Origin: UBA11612 sp964475755
GTDB lineage: Bacteria > Pseudomonadota > Alphaproteobacteria > Rhodospirillales > Rhodospirillaceae
Reading direction: 5' to 3'
NCBI GenBank assembly: GCA_964475755.1
Contig: CAYYXR010000026.1
Location: forward strand, 1-44,346
DNA: 44,346 nt
The translations under genes were made by a program, and so were the position numbers. The notes below the pieces were generated by a model. The model made no database searches. It was not told the DNA's origin and was given only the letters and a program-made list of their open reading frames with translations. This document shows, piece after piece, positions 8,507 through 16,513 of the stretch (position 1 is its first letter; each line of letters begins with the position of its first letter).

Positions 8507-8569
8507 CGCCCCTTGCCGCCTTTAGCCATAGCGGCCAAACTTCGTTCTCGCTCATAGGGGGAGGACATC

Positions 8570-9463
8570 ATGGCCGCGAATAGAAAAAGCAAAGTCTGGC
8601 TGGAGGCCGCGCTCAACGGACCGTGGACCAAAAAGAACCAGCCCAATATTCCGGTCACCGTCGAGGAATGCGTGCGGGACGGCATCGCGGTGGTGAAAGC
8701 CGGTGCGTCCGTGATTCATGTTCATGCCTACGATCCGAACACCGGGGTTCAAAACGACAGTCCGGATGTCTACGCCGCCATCATCGAAGGCATCAAATCC
8801 CAGGTCGATGTCATCATCTACCCCACCATCTCCAGCGCATCGCAGCCCGGCTCGGAAGTTGGCGTCACCGGCGCGTGGCGGCACACGCCCGCCGACACCC
8901 TTGGCGCGCGCGGCATTCTGGAATGGGCCATCGTCGATCCGGGCTCGGTGAACTTCTCGGACGTGAACGACATCAAGGCCAGCAAACTCGGCATGGTCTA
9001 TATGAATGTGGAAAGCGACATCCGCGCGGGTATGGCGGTCGCGGCCAAGCACAAACTGCGCCCCACCTTCGCTTTATATGATCCCGGCTTCATCCGGCTT
9101 GGATCTGCGATTGCCGCCCTGCATCCGGGACTCAAGAAGCCGGTCTACCGTTTCATGTTCTCAGATCAGTTCACCTTCGGCTTCATGCCCAAGCGCTATG
9201 GTATCGATGCGTACCTCGCCACGCTGAACGACTGTGATCCCGGCGCGCCGTGGATGATCGCCGCGCTGAAAGGCGACGTGACGCCGATTATTCCCGATGC
9301 AGTTGCCCTCGGCGGCCACGTGCGCACGGGGCTGGAGGACATCGTTTGGGGCTCGGACAAAACCAACCCGCAATTGGTGGAGGAAACCGCGAACGCCATC
9401 ATGAAAGCGGGCGGCGAGCTCGCTACCGCGGCGGATATCCGCGAAGAGACGAAGGATATTTAG
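8570..9463 (+). CDS. BKACE family protein (3-keto-5-aminohexanoate cleavage enzyme-like, DUF849)
   Basis: Protein of 297 residues of the beta-keto acid cleavage enzyme family: TIM-barrel, divalent-metal-dependent enzymes that condense a beta-keto acid with acetyl-CoA to give a CoA ester and acetoacetate. Visible signatures are E12 in L-E-A-A-L-N-G, the metal-binding pair H50/H52 in V-I-H-V-H-A-Y-D-P, the Y-P-T-I-S-S strand, and the late G-G-H-V-R-T-G-L-E-D motif typical of the family. Substrate specificity is set by a few active-site residues and cannot be read here. The start ATG follows GGGGGAGGA. It lies downstream of the IclR gene on the same strand. Confidence 0.88.
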   Translation: MAANRKSKVWLEAALNGPWTKKNQPNIPVTVEECVRDGIAVVKAGASVIHVHAYDPNTGVQNDSPDVYAAIIEGIKSQVDVIIYPTISSASQPGSEVGVTGAWRHTPADTLGARGILEWAIVDPGSVNFSDVNDIKASKLGMVYMNVESDIRAGMAVAAKHKLRPTFALYDPGFIRLGSAIAALHPGLKKPVYRFMFSDQFTFGFMPKRYGIDAYLATLNDCDPGAPWMIAALKGDVTPIIPDAVALGGHVRTGLEDIVWGSDKTNPQLVEETANAIMKAGGELATAADIREETKDI

Positions 9464-9539
9464 CCCTCACCGCGGCGCCGGTTGACCTGCGTCAAAGCCG
9501 AAAAGTCGGCACTGTCTAAAGTGGCGCAAGTAGGCGCCC

Positions 9540-9956
9540 ATGAGACAGGTTTCCGAACTGGTCAAAAACAACGATCTCGTCACTTTGCCGCCGAACAGCA
9601 CCGTACAGCAAGCGTGCGCTCTCATGCGCGATCAGCGCATCGGCGCCATTCTGATTGTGGAAAAGGAAAATCTTGTCGGTATTTTCACCGCACGCGATGC
9701 CGCCGGGCGCGTGATCGCCGAAGGGCTTGATCCGGCCGCGACAAAACTTGCGGACGTGATGACCAAAAGCCTGGACACCCCCGCGGCGGGCAAAGCGGCC
9801 ATCGAAGCATTGCGCATGATGCAGGACGGTGGCTACCGGCATCTGCCGGTTGTCGAGGATGGCAAGCTGCGCGGGATTGTCTCCAAAGGTGATTTCAGCG
9901 GCCGCGAATACGAACGCCTGCAGGAAGAAACCGTCCTGTGGGAAACGACGTGTTGA
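9540..9956 (+). CDS. CBS domain-pair protein
   Basis: Stand-alone Bateman module of 138 residues. CBS1 covers about residues 8-60 (L-V-T-L-P-P-N-S-T-V-Q-Q-A, then R-I-G-A-I-L-I-V and G-I-F-T-A-R-D-A). CBS2 covers about 72-126 (V-M-T-K, R-M-M-Q-D-G-G-Y-R-H-L-P-V-V, G-I-V-S-K-G-D-F). Such pairs bind adenine nucleotides and act as energy sensors for partner proteins; the partner here is unknown. No clear ribosome site precedes the ATG. The stop abuts the stop of the convergent dihydroorotase gene with no gap. Confidence 0.88.
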   Translation: MRQVSELVKNNDLVTLPPNSTVQQACALMRDQRIGAILIVEKENLVGIFTARDAAGRVIAEGLDPAATKLADVMTKSLDTPAAGKAAIEALRMMQDGGYRHLPVVEDGKLRGIVSKGDFSGREYERLQEETVLWETTC

Positions 9957-11288
9957 TTACTCCGTCTCGGTAAAGTGCACCGGCGCGCCGATTTGTTTGG
10001 CGACCAATTCATCCTCGCGCATGACGATGTTGCCGCGCACGATGGTCGCCTTCGGCCAGCCGGTCACTTTCATCCCGTCGTAAGGCGTCCAGCCGGACTT
10101 GCTCGCGATCCAATCGTTGGTAATGGTGCGCTCGGCCCTTAAATCGATCACCGTGAAATCGCCGTCGTAACCGACATCGATGCGCCCCTTGCCCTTGATG
10201 CCGAACACCCGCTCCGTCCCTGAACTCGTCAGTTCCACAAAGCGCGACAAGGTCAGCCGCCCTTCGTGCACATGGTTCAGCATGATCGGCACCAGGGTTT
10301 GTGTGCCTGTGAGTCCCGACGGGCTGCGCGGATAGGGCCGCGCTTTTTCCTCGCGGGTATGCGGCGCGTGGTCCGAACCGATGCAATCGACGATCCCGGC
10401 GTTCACCGCATCCCACAAAGCCTCGCGGTGCCGCGCATCGCGGATCGGCGGGTTCATTTGCGCGAAGCTGCCCAGCTTTTCGTAACACTCCGGCGCGGCC
10501 AAGGTCAGATGCTGCGGCAGCACTTCGACCGTCGCGATATCCTTGGCGTGGCGCAGAATGTCCATCTCTTCCGCCGTGGTAATGTGCAGCACATGAATGC
10601 GCCGCCCGGCTTCCCGCGCCAGCTTGATCAGCCGCGTCGTCGAGCGCACGGCGGTTTCTACGTCCCGCCATTCGGCGTGCATGGCCACCGGCGCGCCGTC
10701 CTTAACCAGATGCGCGCGTTCCTCCAGGCGCATGTTGTCTTCGCTGTGCACGGTCACCCGCCGCGTCCCGGATTTCAAAACCCGCGCCACGGTTTCATCA
10801 TCCGCAACCAGCAACGTGCCCGTACTCGCGCCCATGAACATCTTCACCCCGCAGCAAGCAGGCAGTTTTTCCAGCGCGCCTAACTCCTCTGCGTTTTCCG
10901 GTGACGCGCCGATATAAAATGCAAAGTCGGTCCACGACCGCCCGATCGCGCGGATCACCTTATCGGCCAGCGCCTCAGCGGTGGTGGTGGACGGATCGGT
11001 GTTGGGCATCTCGAAAACGGTCGTAATCCCGCCGAGGGCCGCGCCGCGGGTGCCCGATTCCAGATCTTCCTTGTGCGTATTGCCCGGCTCGCGGAAATGC
11101 ACCTGCTCGTCGATGCACCCGGGCAGCACGGTGAGGTTCGACGCATCGAACCGCTCGGCGGCCTTGGCGCTTTTCAAGTCGCCGATCTCGGTGATCTTTC
11201 CGCCGCGCACGCCCACGTCCACTTCCGTCGGCCCGCCGGGCAGGAACACCGCCCCGCCGTGGATCACAAAATCAAATGAATCGCTCAC
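9957..11288 (-). CDS. Dihydroorotase-family amidohydrolase
   Basis: Metal-dependent amidohydrolase of 443 residues, probably dihydroorotase (carbamoyl-aspartate to dihydroorotate in pyrimidine synthesis). The motifs are a D-E-Q-V-H-F-R-E-P-G signature, G-V-K-M-F-M-G-A-S-T-G with the candidate carboxylated lysine, V-H-S-E-D-N, H-V-L-H-I-T-T-A-E-E, N-P-P-I-R-D and G-S-D-H-A-P-H with the catalytic aspartate. The first histidine of the usual H-x-H metal pair is replaced by glutamine; I recall an alphaproteobacterial dihydroorotase subgroup with the same change. The frame is open further upstream, but the GTG at 11286-11288 is chosen because AAAGGGCG lies just before it and homology-like sequence starts there. 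Given its neighbours, a role on another cyclic amide is possible. Confidence 0.85.
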   Translation of the reverse strand: MSDSFDFVIHGGAVFLPGGPTEVDVGVRGGKITEIGDLKSAKAAERFDASNLTVLPGCIDEQVHFREPGNTHKEDLESGTRGAALGGITTVFEMPNTDPSTTTAEALADKVIRAIGRSWTDFAFYIGASPENAEELGALEKLPACCGVKMFMGASTGTLLVADDETVARVLKSGTRRVTVHSEDNMRLEERAHLVKDGAPVAMHAEWRDVETAVRSTTRLIKLAREAGRRIHVLHITTAEEMDILRHAKDIATVEVLPQHLTLAAPECYEKLGSFAQMNPPIRDARHREALWDAVNAGIVDCIGSDHAPHTREEKARPYPRSPSGLTGTQTLVPIMLNHVHEGRLTLSRFVELTSSGTERVFGIKGKGRIDVGYDGDFTVIDLRAERTITNDWIASKSGWTPYDGMKVTGWPKATIVRGNIVMREDELVAKQIGAPVHFTETE

Positions 11289-11378
11289 GAAAACGCCCTT
11301 TGCCGCGAAAAAATATGAACTTATATGCGCTCTATCCTTAGACCTCTGCCCGCGCCCGCGCAAACGCAATAAGCCCGC

Positions 11379-11407
11379 TTGACATATACCCCCATGGGGT
11401 ATTTTGC
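11379..11407. promoter_or_regulatory. CsoR/RcnR-type operator embedded in a promoter-like sequence
   Basis: TTGACA at 11379-11384 is followed by ATACCC-N5-GGGTAT (11386-11402), with CCCCATGGGG as a perfect core at 11390-11399. A G/C-rich palindrome flanked by A/T and placed between -35 and -10 is the known layout of CsoR/RcnR/FrmR-family targets. The -10 position on the plus strand (TTTTGC at a 17-base spacing, or TATTTT at 15) is poor. On the plus strand no gene follows; on the minus strand the dihydroorotase starts about 98 bases downstream. Confidence 0.4.
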
Positions 11408-11441
11408 CCTGGCCTCGTGCCATAGGTGCCAAAACGGGTGG

Positions 11442-13211
11442 TTACAGAGTTTCGAAAACACTGCCGGACGATTTCACGCCTTCAATATGCCGCTTGTGCC
11501 ACAACGCATAGAATAGCAGCGTCCATGCGGCGTGACCGTTTCGTCCGTTCACGTTTTTAAATAGCGCTTCGACATTTTCCGGCACGCAAATTTGTTTGAT
11601 ACCTTCTTGTTTCACCATCAGCGGCGCGAGGCGTGCGCCGTCCTCGGCGATCCACTCGCCCACCGGCACGGTGAATCCGCGTTTGTGCTCGAACGCCTTG
11701 GCCGCCGGGAAATTTTCCGAGAGCCACTGGCGCACCACCCACTTGCCGAGCGGACCGCGCACCTTCTGTTCGTCCTTCAACGAAAAGGCGAAACGGGCCA
11801 TACGCGGATCAAGGAATGGGACGCGTCCTTCGACCCCGAAAGCCATCAGACAGCGGTCGAGTTTGATCAAAAGATCGTTCGGCAGCCACGTTTGGCAGTC
11901 CGCCGTCTGATATGCGCGCAAAACCGTACTCGAACCGTGCAATTTGCCTTCTTTACCGTGCAAAAGCGCACGCTCAACCGCGCTTAAACCGTCGCGCCAG
12001 GTGGGTGGAACCGTGCGCAGAACCCCGCTTTCCGCCAGAATATGCTTGCGAAACGGCGTTTTTCGGAAGGGCCAGCGGCGCAAAACGGCGCGATAACGCC
12101 CGTAGCCAGCGAACAATTCATCGCCCCCCTCGCCGGTCAGCACCACTTTCACTTCTCTAGCTGCCCGTTTGGCCAGCAAAAACGTGGGCACCACCGCGTA
12201 ATCGGGCGCCGGATCGTCGATCGCGGCGGCGATCTGCGGCAGGTTTTCCCAGAAATCGGCGGCCGAAACCGTCACTTCCACGTGTTCTGCCCGCGCCGCC
12301 TGGGCCGCATTCCGCGCATTTTCGCGCTCATCATGGGCGCCGGTGCCGGGAAACGCGGCGGTATAGGCCAGCACCGGGGCGTCATTGAGCCGCGCCATCA
12401 TCGCCAGAACCGCCGCCGAGTCGATTCCGCCCGAGAGAAACATGCCGAACGGCACATCCGATCTTTGGTGCGCTTTCACCGCATTTTCGAAATCCAGATC
12501 AAACTCGGTCACCGCGTCGCGGTCCGGGCGTGAAACCGCCTTTGCCGCGAACACATCGGGATGTTCGAGCCGCTCGATGATGCGCGCGTTTTGCACGATC
12601 ATCGTTTCGCCCGGCGCGAGGCGGTGAATGTTTGTAAATGGAGTCTCTGTATCCGTCGAAAATTGCAGCGCGAGCACTTCATCGCGCACGATCTCGTTCA
12701 CGTCAGGTTTCACCAACCCCGCGGCGATCAGCGCCTGCGGCTCGGAGGCAAAACAAAAACACGCCGCCGTTTCTGCATAGTACAGCGGTTTGATCCCGAA
12801 TGGATCGCGCGCCAGGATGAATTTGTTTTCCGACGGATCGTGGATGGCCAGCGCGTACATGCCGCGCAAACCGCCCGCGAAGTTTTCCTTGCGGGCGCGG
12901 TACAAATGCAGCGCGCTCTCGCTGTCCGAGCCGGTAAGATAATGCGCCGTTGAAAACTCGCGGCGCAAATCCGGATCGTTGTAGATCTCGCCGTTGACGA
13001 CAATCGCCGAGCCGTCCGGCGCGCTGATGGGTTGCTTGCCGCCGCCCACATCGATGATCGCCAAGCGCGTGTGAACCAAGCCAACGTCACCGCGATGCAA
13101 TTCACCGCGCCCGTCCGGGCCGCGGTGATGAAGCGCATCCGCTAGCTTTTGAAGAACACCGTCCGGCAGGGGCCGGCCGTCGCGCATCATGACGCCGGCA
13201 ATCCCACACAT
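11442..13211 (-). CDS. asnB: Asparagine synthase (glutamine-hydrolysing)-like amidotransferase
   Basis: Protein of 589 residues with the two-domain AsnB layout. The N-terminal glutaminase domain has the nucleophile C2 (M-C-G-I-A-G), R49, and the N-G-E-I-Y-N loop (73-78). The synthetase domain has the ATP pyrophosphatase loop S-G-G-I-D-S-A (260-266), V-L-T-G-E-G-G-D-E-L-F-A-G-Y and V-E-G-R-V-P-F-L-D-P. The reaction transfers glutamine amide nitrogen to aspartate or, in cell-surface clusters, often to a sugar acid or glycan. It is the last gene of a run with three glycosyltransferases, and the preceding gene ends 9 bases before its start, which favours a role in amidating a surface polysaccharide. 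Confidence 0.9.
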   Translation of the reverse strand: MCGIAGVMMRDGRPLPDGVLQKLADALHHRGPDGRGELHRGDVGLVHTRLAIIDVGGGKQPISAPDGSAIVVNGEIYNDPDLRREFSTAHYLTGSDSESALHLYRARKENFAGGLRGMYALAIHDPSENKFILARDPFGIKPLYYAETAACFCFASEPQALIAAGLVKPDVNEIVRDEVLALQFSTDTETPFTNIHRLAPGETMIVQNARIIERLEHPDVFAAKAVSRPDRDAVTEFDLDFENAVKAHQRSDVPFGMFLSGGIDSAAVLAMMARLNDAPVLAYTAAFPGTGAHDERENARNAAQAARAEHVEVTVSAADFWENLPQIAAAIDDPAPDYAVVPTFLLAKRAAREVKVVLTGEGGDELFAGYGRYRAVLRRWPFRKTPFRKHILAESGVLRTVPPTWRDGLSAVERALLHGKEGKLHGSSTVLRAYQTADCQTWLPNDLLIKLDRCLMAFGVEGRVPFLDPRMARFAFSLKDEQKVRGPLGKWVVRQWLSENFPAAKAFEHKRGFTVPVGEWIAEDGARLAPLMVKQEGIKQICVPENVEALFKNVNGRNGHAAWTLLFYALWHKRHIEGVKSSGSVFETL

Positions 13212-13220
13212 GCAGAGAAC

Positions 13221-14279
13221 CTATGCGCCCATTTTCGGCGCGAGTTCGGACGCCAGCTTTTTGAAGAGGTCGAGATACTGCGGCACGATCTTGTCCGCCG
13301 CGTAGGAACCGGTGACGCTGGCCTTGCCCGCCGCACCCAGCTTTCGCGCCATTTCCGCGTCCTTGCACAGCCACTTGATGGCCTCGGCCATGCCGACCGG
13401 ATCACCCACGCGCACCAGCAAACCGTTGTCCTGATCACGGATCAGGAGGCCCGGACCCAGGGCGTCAGCGGCCACCACCGGCGCGCCCGCGCCCCAGGCT
13501 TCGAGCACCACATCGCCTACGTCTTCATGCGGCGAGGGACAAACGAACACGTCACCCGCCGCGATGATCGGCGCCAGATCGTCGTGCCAGCCGATAAAGC
13601 GAGTGCGCGGTTTCACGCCCGCTTCATGGGCCTGGGCTTCGAGAAGCTCACGCTCATCGCCGTCGCCTGCGACCCAAAGATAGTGATCGGGAAGACGCGC
13701 GAGCGCTTTGAACAAAACATCCAGGCCGGAGTCTTTTTCAAGACGCGCAGCGGTGACAATCAGCTTTGATGCCGGCGGCGTGAAATATTTCTTCCGCGCC
13801 AGCGGTTTTATTTCGCGCGCGCCTGCATCCAATGCCGGCAAGTGCGGCAGCACATGAACGCGCTGCGATGGAATTTGCGCGTTCTTCGCTTTGTCGGCCC
13901 GCGAGGTTGACGGCGTAAACAGATGATCGCAGTTGGCAAGCAGGCTTCCGTTAAAATCCGAACCGATCCTGCCGAGATGAACAAACGCGCCCTTCTCGAC
14001 AAACGGCGCCACATCCGCGGTCCAGGAAATCACCAAGTCAGGATTGAAGCGCCGGATTTCACTGTTGATCTTGCGGCGATCCAAAAACGCGAAGCGGCTG
14101 GGAAATGACATCGCGACGGCGACCGCGCCGATCGCAGCCAATCGTTCGGCGCGCGCATGATTGTGGCGCAGCATCACGCGCTGCACCATCTTGTGCGGCT
14201 GAAGCGCGCTGACCATGCGCTCCACCTGCCGCTCGACCCCGCCATAGGGCGCACCCGACAAGAGATGGAAGATATTCAA
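13221..14279 (-). CDS. Glycosyltransferase family 4 (GT-B)
   Basis: Retaining GT-B glycosyltransferase of 352 residues. It starts with the donor-independent strand M-N-I-F-H-L-L-S-G-A-P-Y-G-G-V-E-R-Q-V, the G-G-V-E pattern of family 4. The C-terminal half carries I-V-T-A-A-R-L-E-K-D-S-G-L-D, V-A-G-D-G-D-E-R, and the nucleotide-sugar motif around P-S-P-H-E-D-V-G-D-V-V-L-E-A-W-G-A-G-A-P-V-V. It is expected to add a sugar from a nucleotide donor to a lipid-linked or LPS-type acceptor at the inner face of the membrane. It lies between the GT9 gene (62 bases upstream) and asnB (9 bases downstream). Confidence 0.88.
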   Translation of the reverse strand: MNIFHLLSGAPYGGVERQVERMVSALQPHKMVQRVMLRHNHARAERLAAIGAVAVAMSFPSRFAFLDRRKINSEIRRFNPDLVISWTADVAPFVEKGAFVHLGRIGSDFNGSLLANCDHLFTPSTSRADKAKNAQIPSQRVHVLPHLPALDAGAREIKPLARKKYFTPPASKLIVTAARLEKDSGLDVLFKALARLPDHYLWVAGDGDERELLEAQAHEAGVKPRTRFIGWHDDLAPIIAAGDVFVCPSPHEDVGDVVLEAWGAGAPVVAADALGPGLLIRDQDNGLLVRVGDPVGMAEAIKWLCKDAEMARKLGAAGKASVTGSYAADKIVPQYLDLFKKLASELAPKMGA

Positions 14280-14341
14280 ATGGACACCCCCAGCCTTCCT
14301 AACTCTAGGTTTCGCATAGGCTTAGGGGATATGCCAAGGGC

Positions 14342-15274
14342 TCAGTTTGAAGCTGGCGTACTTTCGGCGGCCGGAACGGAGTCCATGAGGTGAGAGAACG
14401 CGGCCTCGACATTCTCGGGCTGCAATTCACCGATTTGCGGGTCATCTCTGTCCGCGCGAACCACCGCGCATTGCCCGCCCCACGGGCTATAGCACACCGG
14501 ATCCGTCGGCCCGAACACGGCCAGGGTGGGTAAACCCGCCGCCGCGGCAAGATGGCTGAGTCCAGAGTCATTACCCACGAACGCCCGGCACCGCTTCAAG
14601 GCTGCAAATACCGTCAGAAGGTCGGTCTGCCCGAAAAATTTGATCGGCTTGAATTCCTCTAAGGCTTCGACGACCGGCTCGGCCAATCCCGCATCCGCCG
14701 GACCGCCGAACAGCGCCACCCGCCAACCCTCGCACGGCCCGCCTTTGTCCAGCAGCCGCTTGGCAAGAGCGCTATAGCTCTCCAACGGCCAGGTCTTGCG
14801 TCGGTCGGCGGCAATGGGCGCGATCGCCAGAACAGGTTCTTTGTCCGGGATCAGACGCGCCGCCGCCTCCTCATTTTTCGGTGCCGTGAAAAGATGCGGC
14901 GCGGCCGGCTCGTTCAATCCCAAAACCGATGAGAGCAAGGCCACACGGTGGATGGAATTGTCCGTGGCTGAGAGCACATGGCGATGTCTGGCCCGGACAA
15001 AATACGAGACAAGCGACCGGCGCAGATCAACGACCATGTCCCACTTCACGGAACGCACCGTGCGCCAAAGGGAAAACCAGTGAAAATCGAGCGGGCGCTT
15101 TGTCATCACGATGACATTATCGAGACGCGGCACCGCGTCGAACAAGGACGCCGCCATAGGCCCGCACGCGACGGTAAAGCGTGCGTCGGGATAGCGGTCC
15201 ACGAGATGCTTTAAAACACCGGAAGACAGAACGGCATCGCCGATCCGCGTATACGTGATGAACAATATTTTCAC
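14342..15274 (-). CDS. Glycosyltransferase family 9 (heptosyltransferase-like)
   Basis: Protein of 310 residues typical of family 9, the ADP-heptose:LPS heptosyltransferases. The N terminus M-K-I-L-F-I-T-Y-T-R-I-G-D-A-V-L-S-S-G contains the R-x-G-D acceptor-side motif. The C-terminal donor site is F-V-G-N-D-S-G-L-S-H-L-A-A-A-A-G-L-P followed by V-F-G-P-T-D-P. The substrate could be heptose or another sugar; specificity is not readable. It sits 6 bases downstream of the next glycosyltransferase and belongs to the same minus-strand operon ending in asnB. Confidence 0.88.
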   Translation of the reverse strand: MKILFITYTRIGDAVLSSGVLKHLVDRYPDARFTVACGPMAASLFDAVPRLDNVIVMTKRPLDFHWFSLWRTVRSVKWDMVVDLRRSLVSYFVRARHRHVLSATDNSIHRVALLSSVLGLNEPAAPHLFTAPKNEEAAARLIPDKEPVLAIAPIAADRRKTWPLESYSALAKRLLDKGGPCEGWRVALFGGPADAGLAEPVVEALEEFKPIKFFGQTDLLTVFAALKRCRAFVGNDSGLSHLAAAAGLPTLAVFGPTDPVCYSPWGGQCAVVRADRDDPQIGELQPENVEAAFSHLMDSVPAAESTPASN

Positions 15275-15280
15275 AGTGGT

Positions 15281-16390
15281 TTAGGCCGCCGCGTCCTGAA
15301 GTTGGGAAATAAAGTCCGTAAGCTCGCTCGCGGCCTGCGGCCAGGTGCGCCGGCGCGCCTCGGCGCCGGCTCCTTCGCTGAGACTTTTAAATACGCTGTC
15401 GTCGCTAAGGATTTGCACAGCAACATTGGCAAAGGCGTCTGCATCCGGAACGATATATCCGGACTGTCCATTCATGACCCGCTCACTGACGCCGCCGAGA
15501 TTACGCGCCACGGCGGGCAATCCGGCCGTTTGAGATTCCAGCAACGTCCAGCAGGCAAAGTCCTGCGCATGACCCGGGTACAGATGAACTCGCGAGCGCC
15601 GATACGCGTCCGCCATACCCTCGTCGTTGCGCGGATCGACAACCACGACATTGGATTCCGCCGCGGCTTTCACCTGCTCGAACACAGCGGTCATGGACTC
15701 CGGAACTTCGTCGGTCCGAATGCCTTTGGAAAGCACCGCCGAATACACGGACAACCTCGCTTCGGGAAGGCGCGGATGTATCTGCTTCGTCCAGATGTCG
15801 AGAAGCCAATCCAGTCCGTGCAGAGGATGCGTCGTCACGATGGCATGCGGCTTGGGCGCTTCTTCACGCGCGGCCTGCTTTATGGCGTTTTCCGCGTACA
15901 CCAATTCTTCCGGCGACAAATCATTCGTATCGATTGTCGTTTCAAAATAGGCGTTGCGTACGCCGGGCGGCACGACGACCGATTTCAATTTTCCATTATA
16001 CGTAGCTGCCTGCGCCGGGCTGACAAACATTAAAGCGGGCGCGAACGAATCCCATAATTTTTGGTTTGCCTCCGCCGACAAATAATCGGTGGGTCCGGTC
16101 ACCATCATAATGCGCTGCTCGACATTCCTGATCGTGCCCAATAAAGAAGGTTTACGCACGGCGATGACGACATCCGCGGCGCGCGGCACCGCAGAATCGT
16201 TTATGGGCACCCAATAGGCGCCGTCGGCCATGTGAGAATAGGGCGTGCGGTTGACCACCGTCACATCGTGCTGCGCCAAGGACAGCGCGGCGGCGAGACT
16301 TGCCACGGCTTTCTCGGGCCCGCCCAGGGGCCTGCGCAGCGACGTGTAACCGTCGTATGGGATAGAGTCGTCAAGAAAAACGATACGCAT
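15281..16390 (-). CDS. Glycosyltransferase family 4-like protein, first gene of the glycan operon
   Basis: GT-B glycosyltransferase of 369 residues. The N terminus is M-R-I-V-F-L-D-D-S-I-P-Y-D-G-Y, with a G-G-P-E-K-A-V loop. The later half has V-V-V-P-P-G-V, T-T-H-P-L-H-G-L-D-W-L-L-D (the spot where family 4 usually has G-R-L-x-x-x-K-G), and the nucleotide-sugar segment D-F-A-C-W-T-L-L-E-S-Q-T-A-G-L-P-A-V-A-R-N. The substitution of the usual E-P-F-G-x-x-x-L-E by D-F-A-C-W-T-L-L-E keeps the second glutamate. It starts the run of four genes on the minus strand and is divergent from ygfZ. Confidence 0.83.
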   Translation of the reverse strand: MRIVFLDDSIPYDGYTSLRRPLGGPEKAVASLAAALSLAQHDVTVVNRTPYSHMADGAYWVPINDSAVPRAADVVIAVRKPSLLGTIRNVEQRIMMVTGPTDYLSAEANQKLWDSFAPALMFVSPAQAATYNGKLKSVVVPPGVRNAYFETTIDTNDLSPEELVYAENAIKQAAREEAPKPHAIVTTHPLHGLDWLLDIWTKQIHPRLPEARLSVYSAVLSKGIRTDEVPESMTAVFEQVKAAAESNVVVVDPRNDEGMADAYRRSRVHLYPGHAQDFACWTLLESQTAGLPAVARNLGGVSERVMNGQSGYIVPDADAFANVAVQILSDDSVFKSLSEGAGAEARRRTWPQAASELTDFISQLQDAAA

Positions 16391-16513
16391 ACGGCGGGGT
16401 TATACGCCTCTATGGCCCCCGGAGAAAGGGGAGCTTGAGCCCAATTTCACATGCCTTGCCGCGCCCGCAATGCGTGCTACATATCTGGGCAGCACTCAAT
16501 GCAGGAATTATCC

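Noticed and set aside
8262..8555. Alternative 97-codon minus frame and a 65-codon plus frame in the iclR-BKACE gap
   Set aside because: Both overlap the slightly more protein-like 101-codon frame and have no start signals or recognisable patterns.
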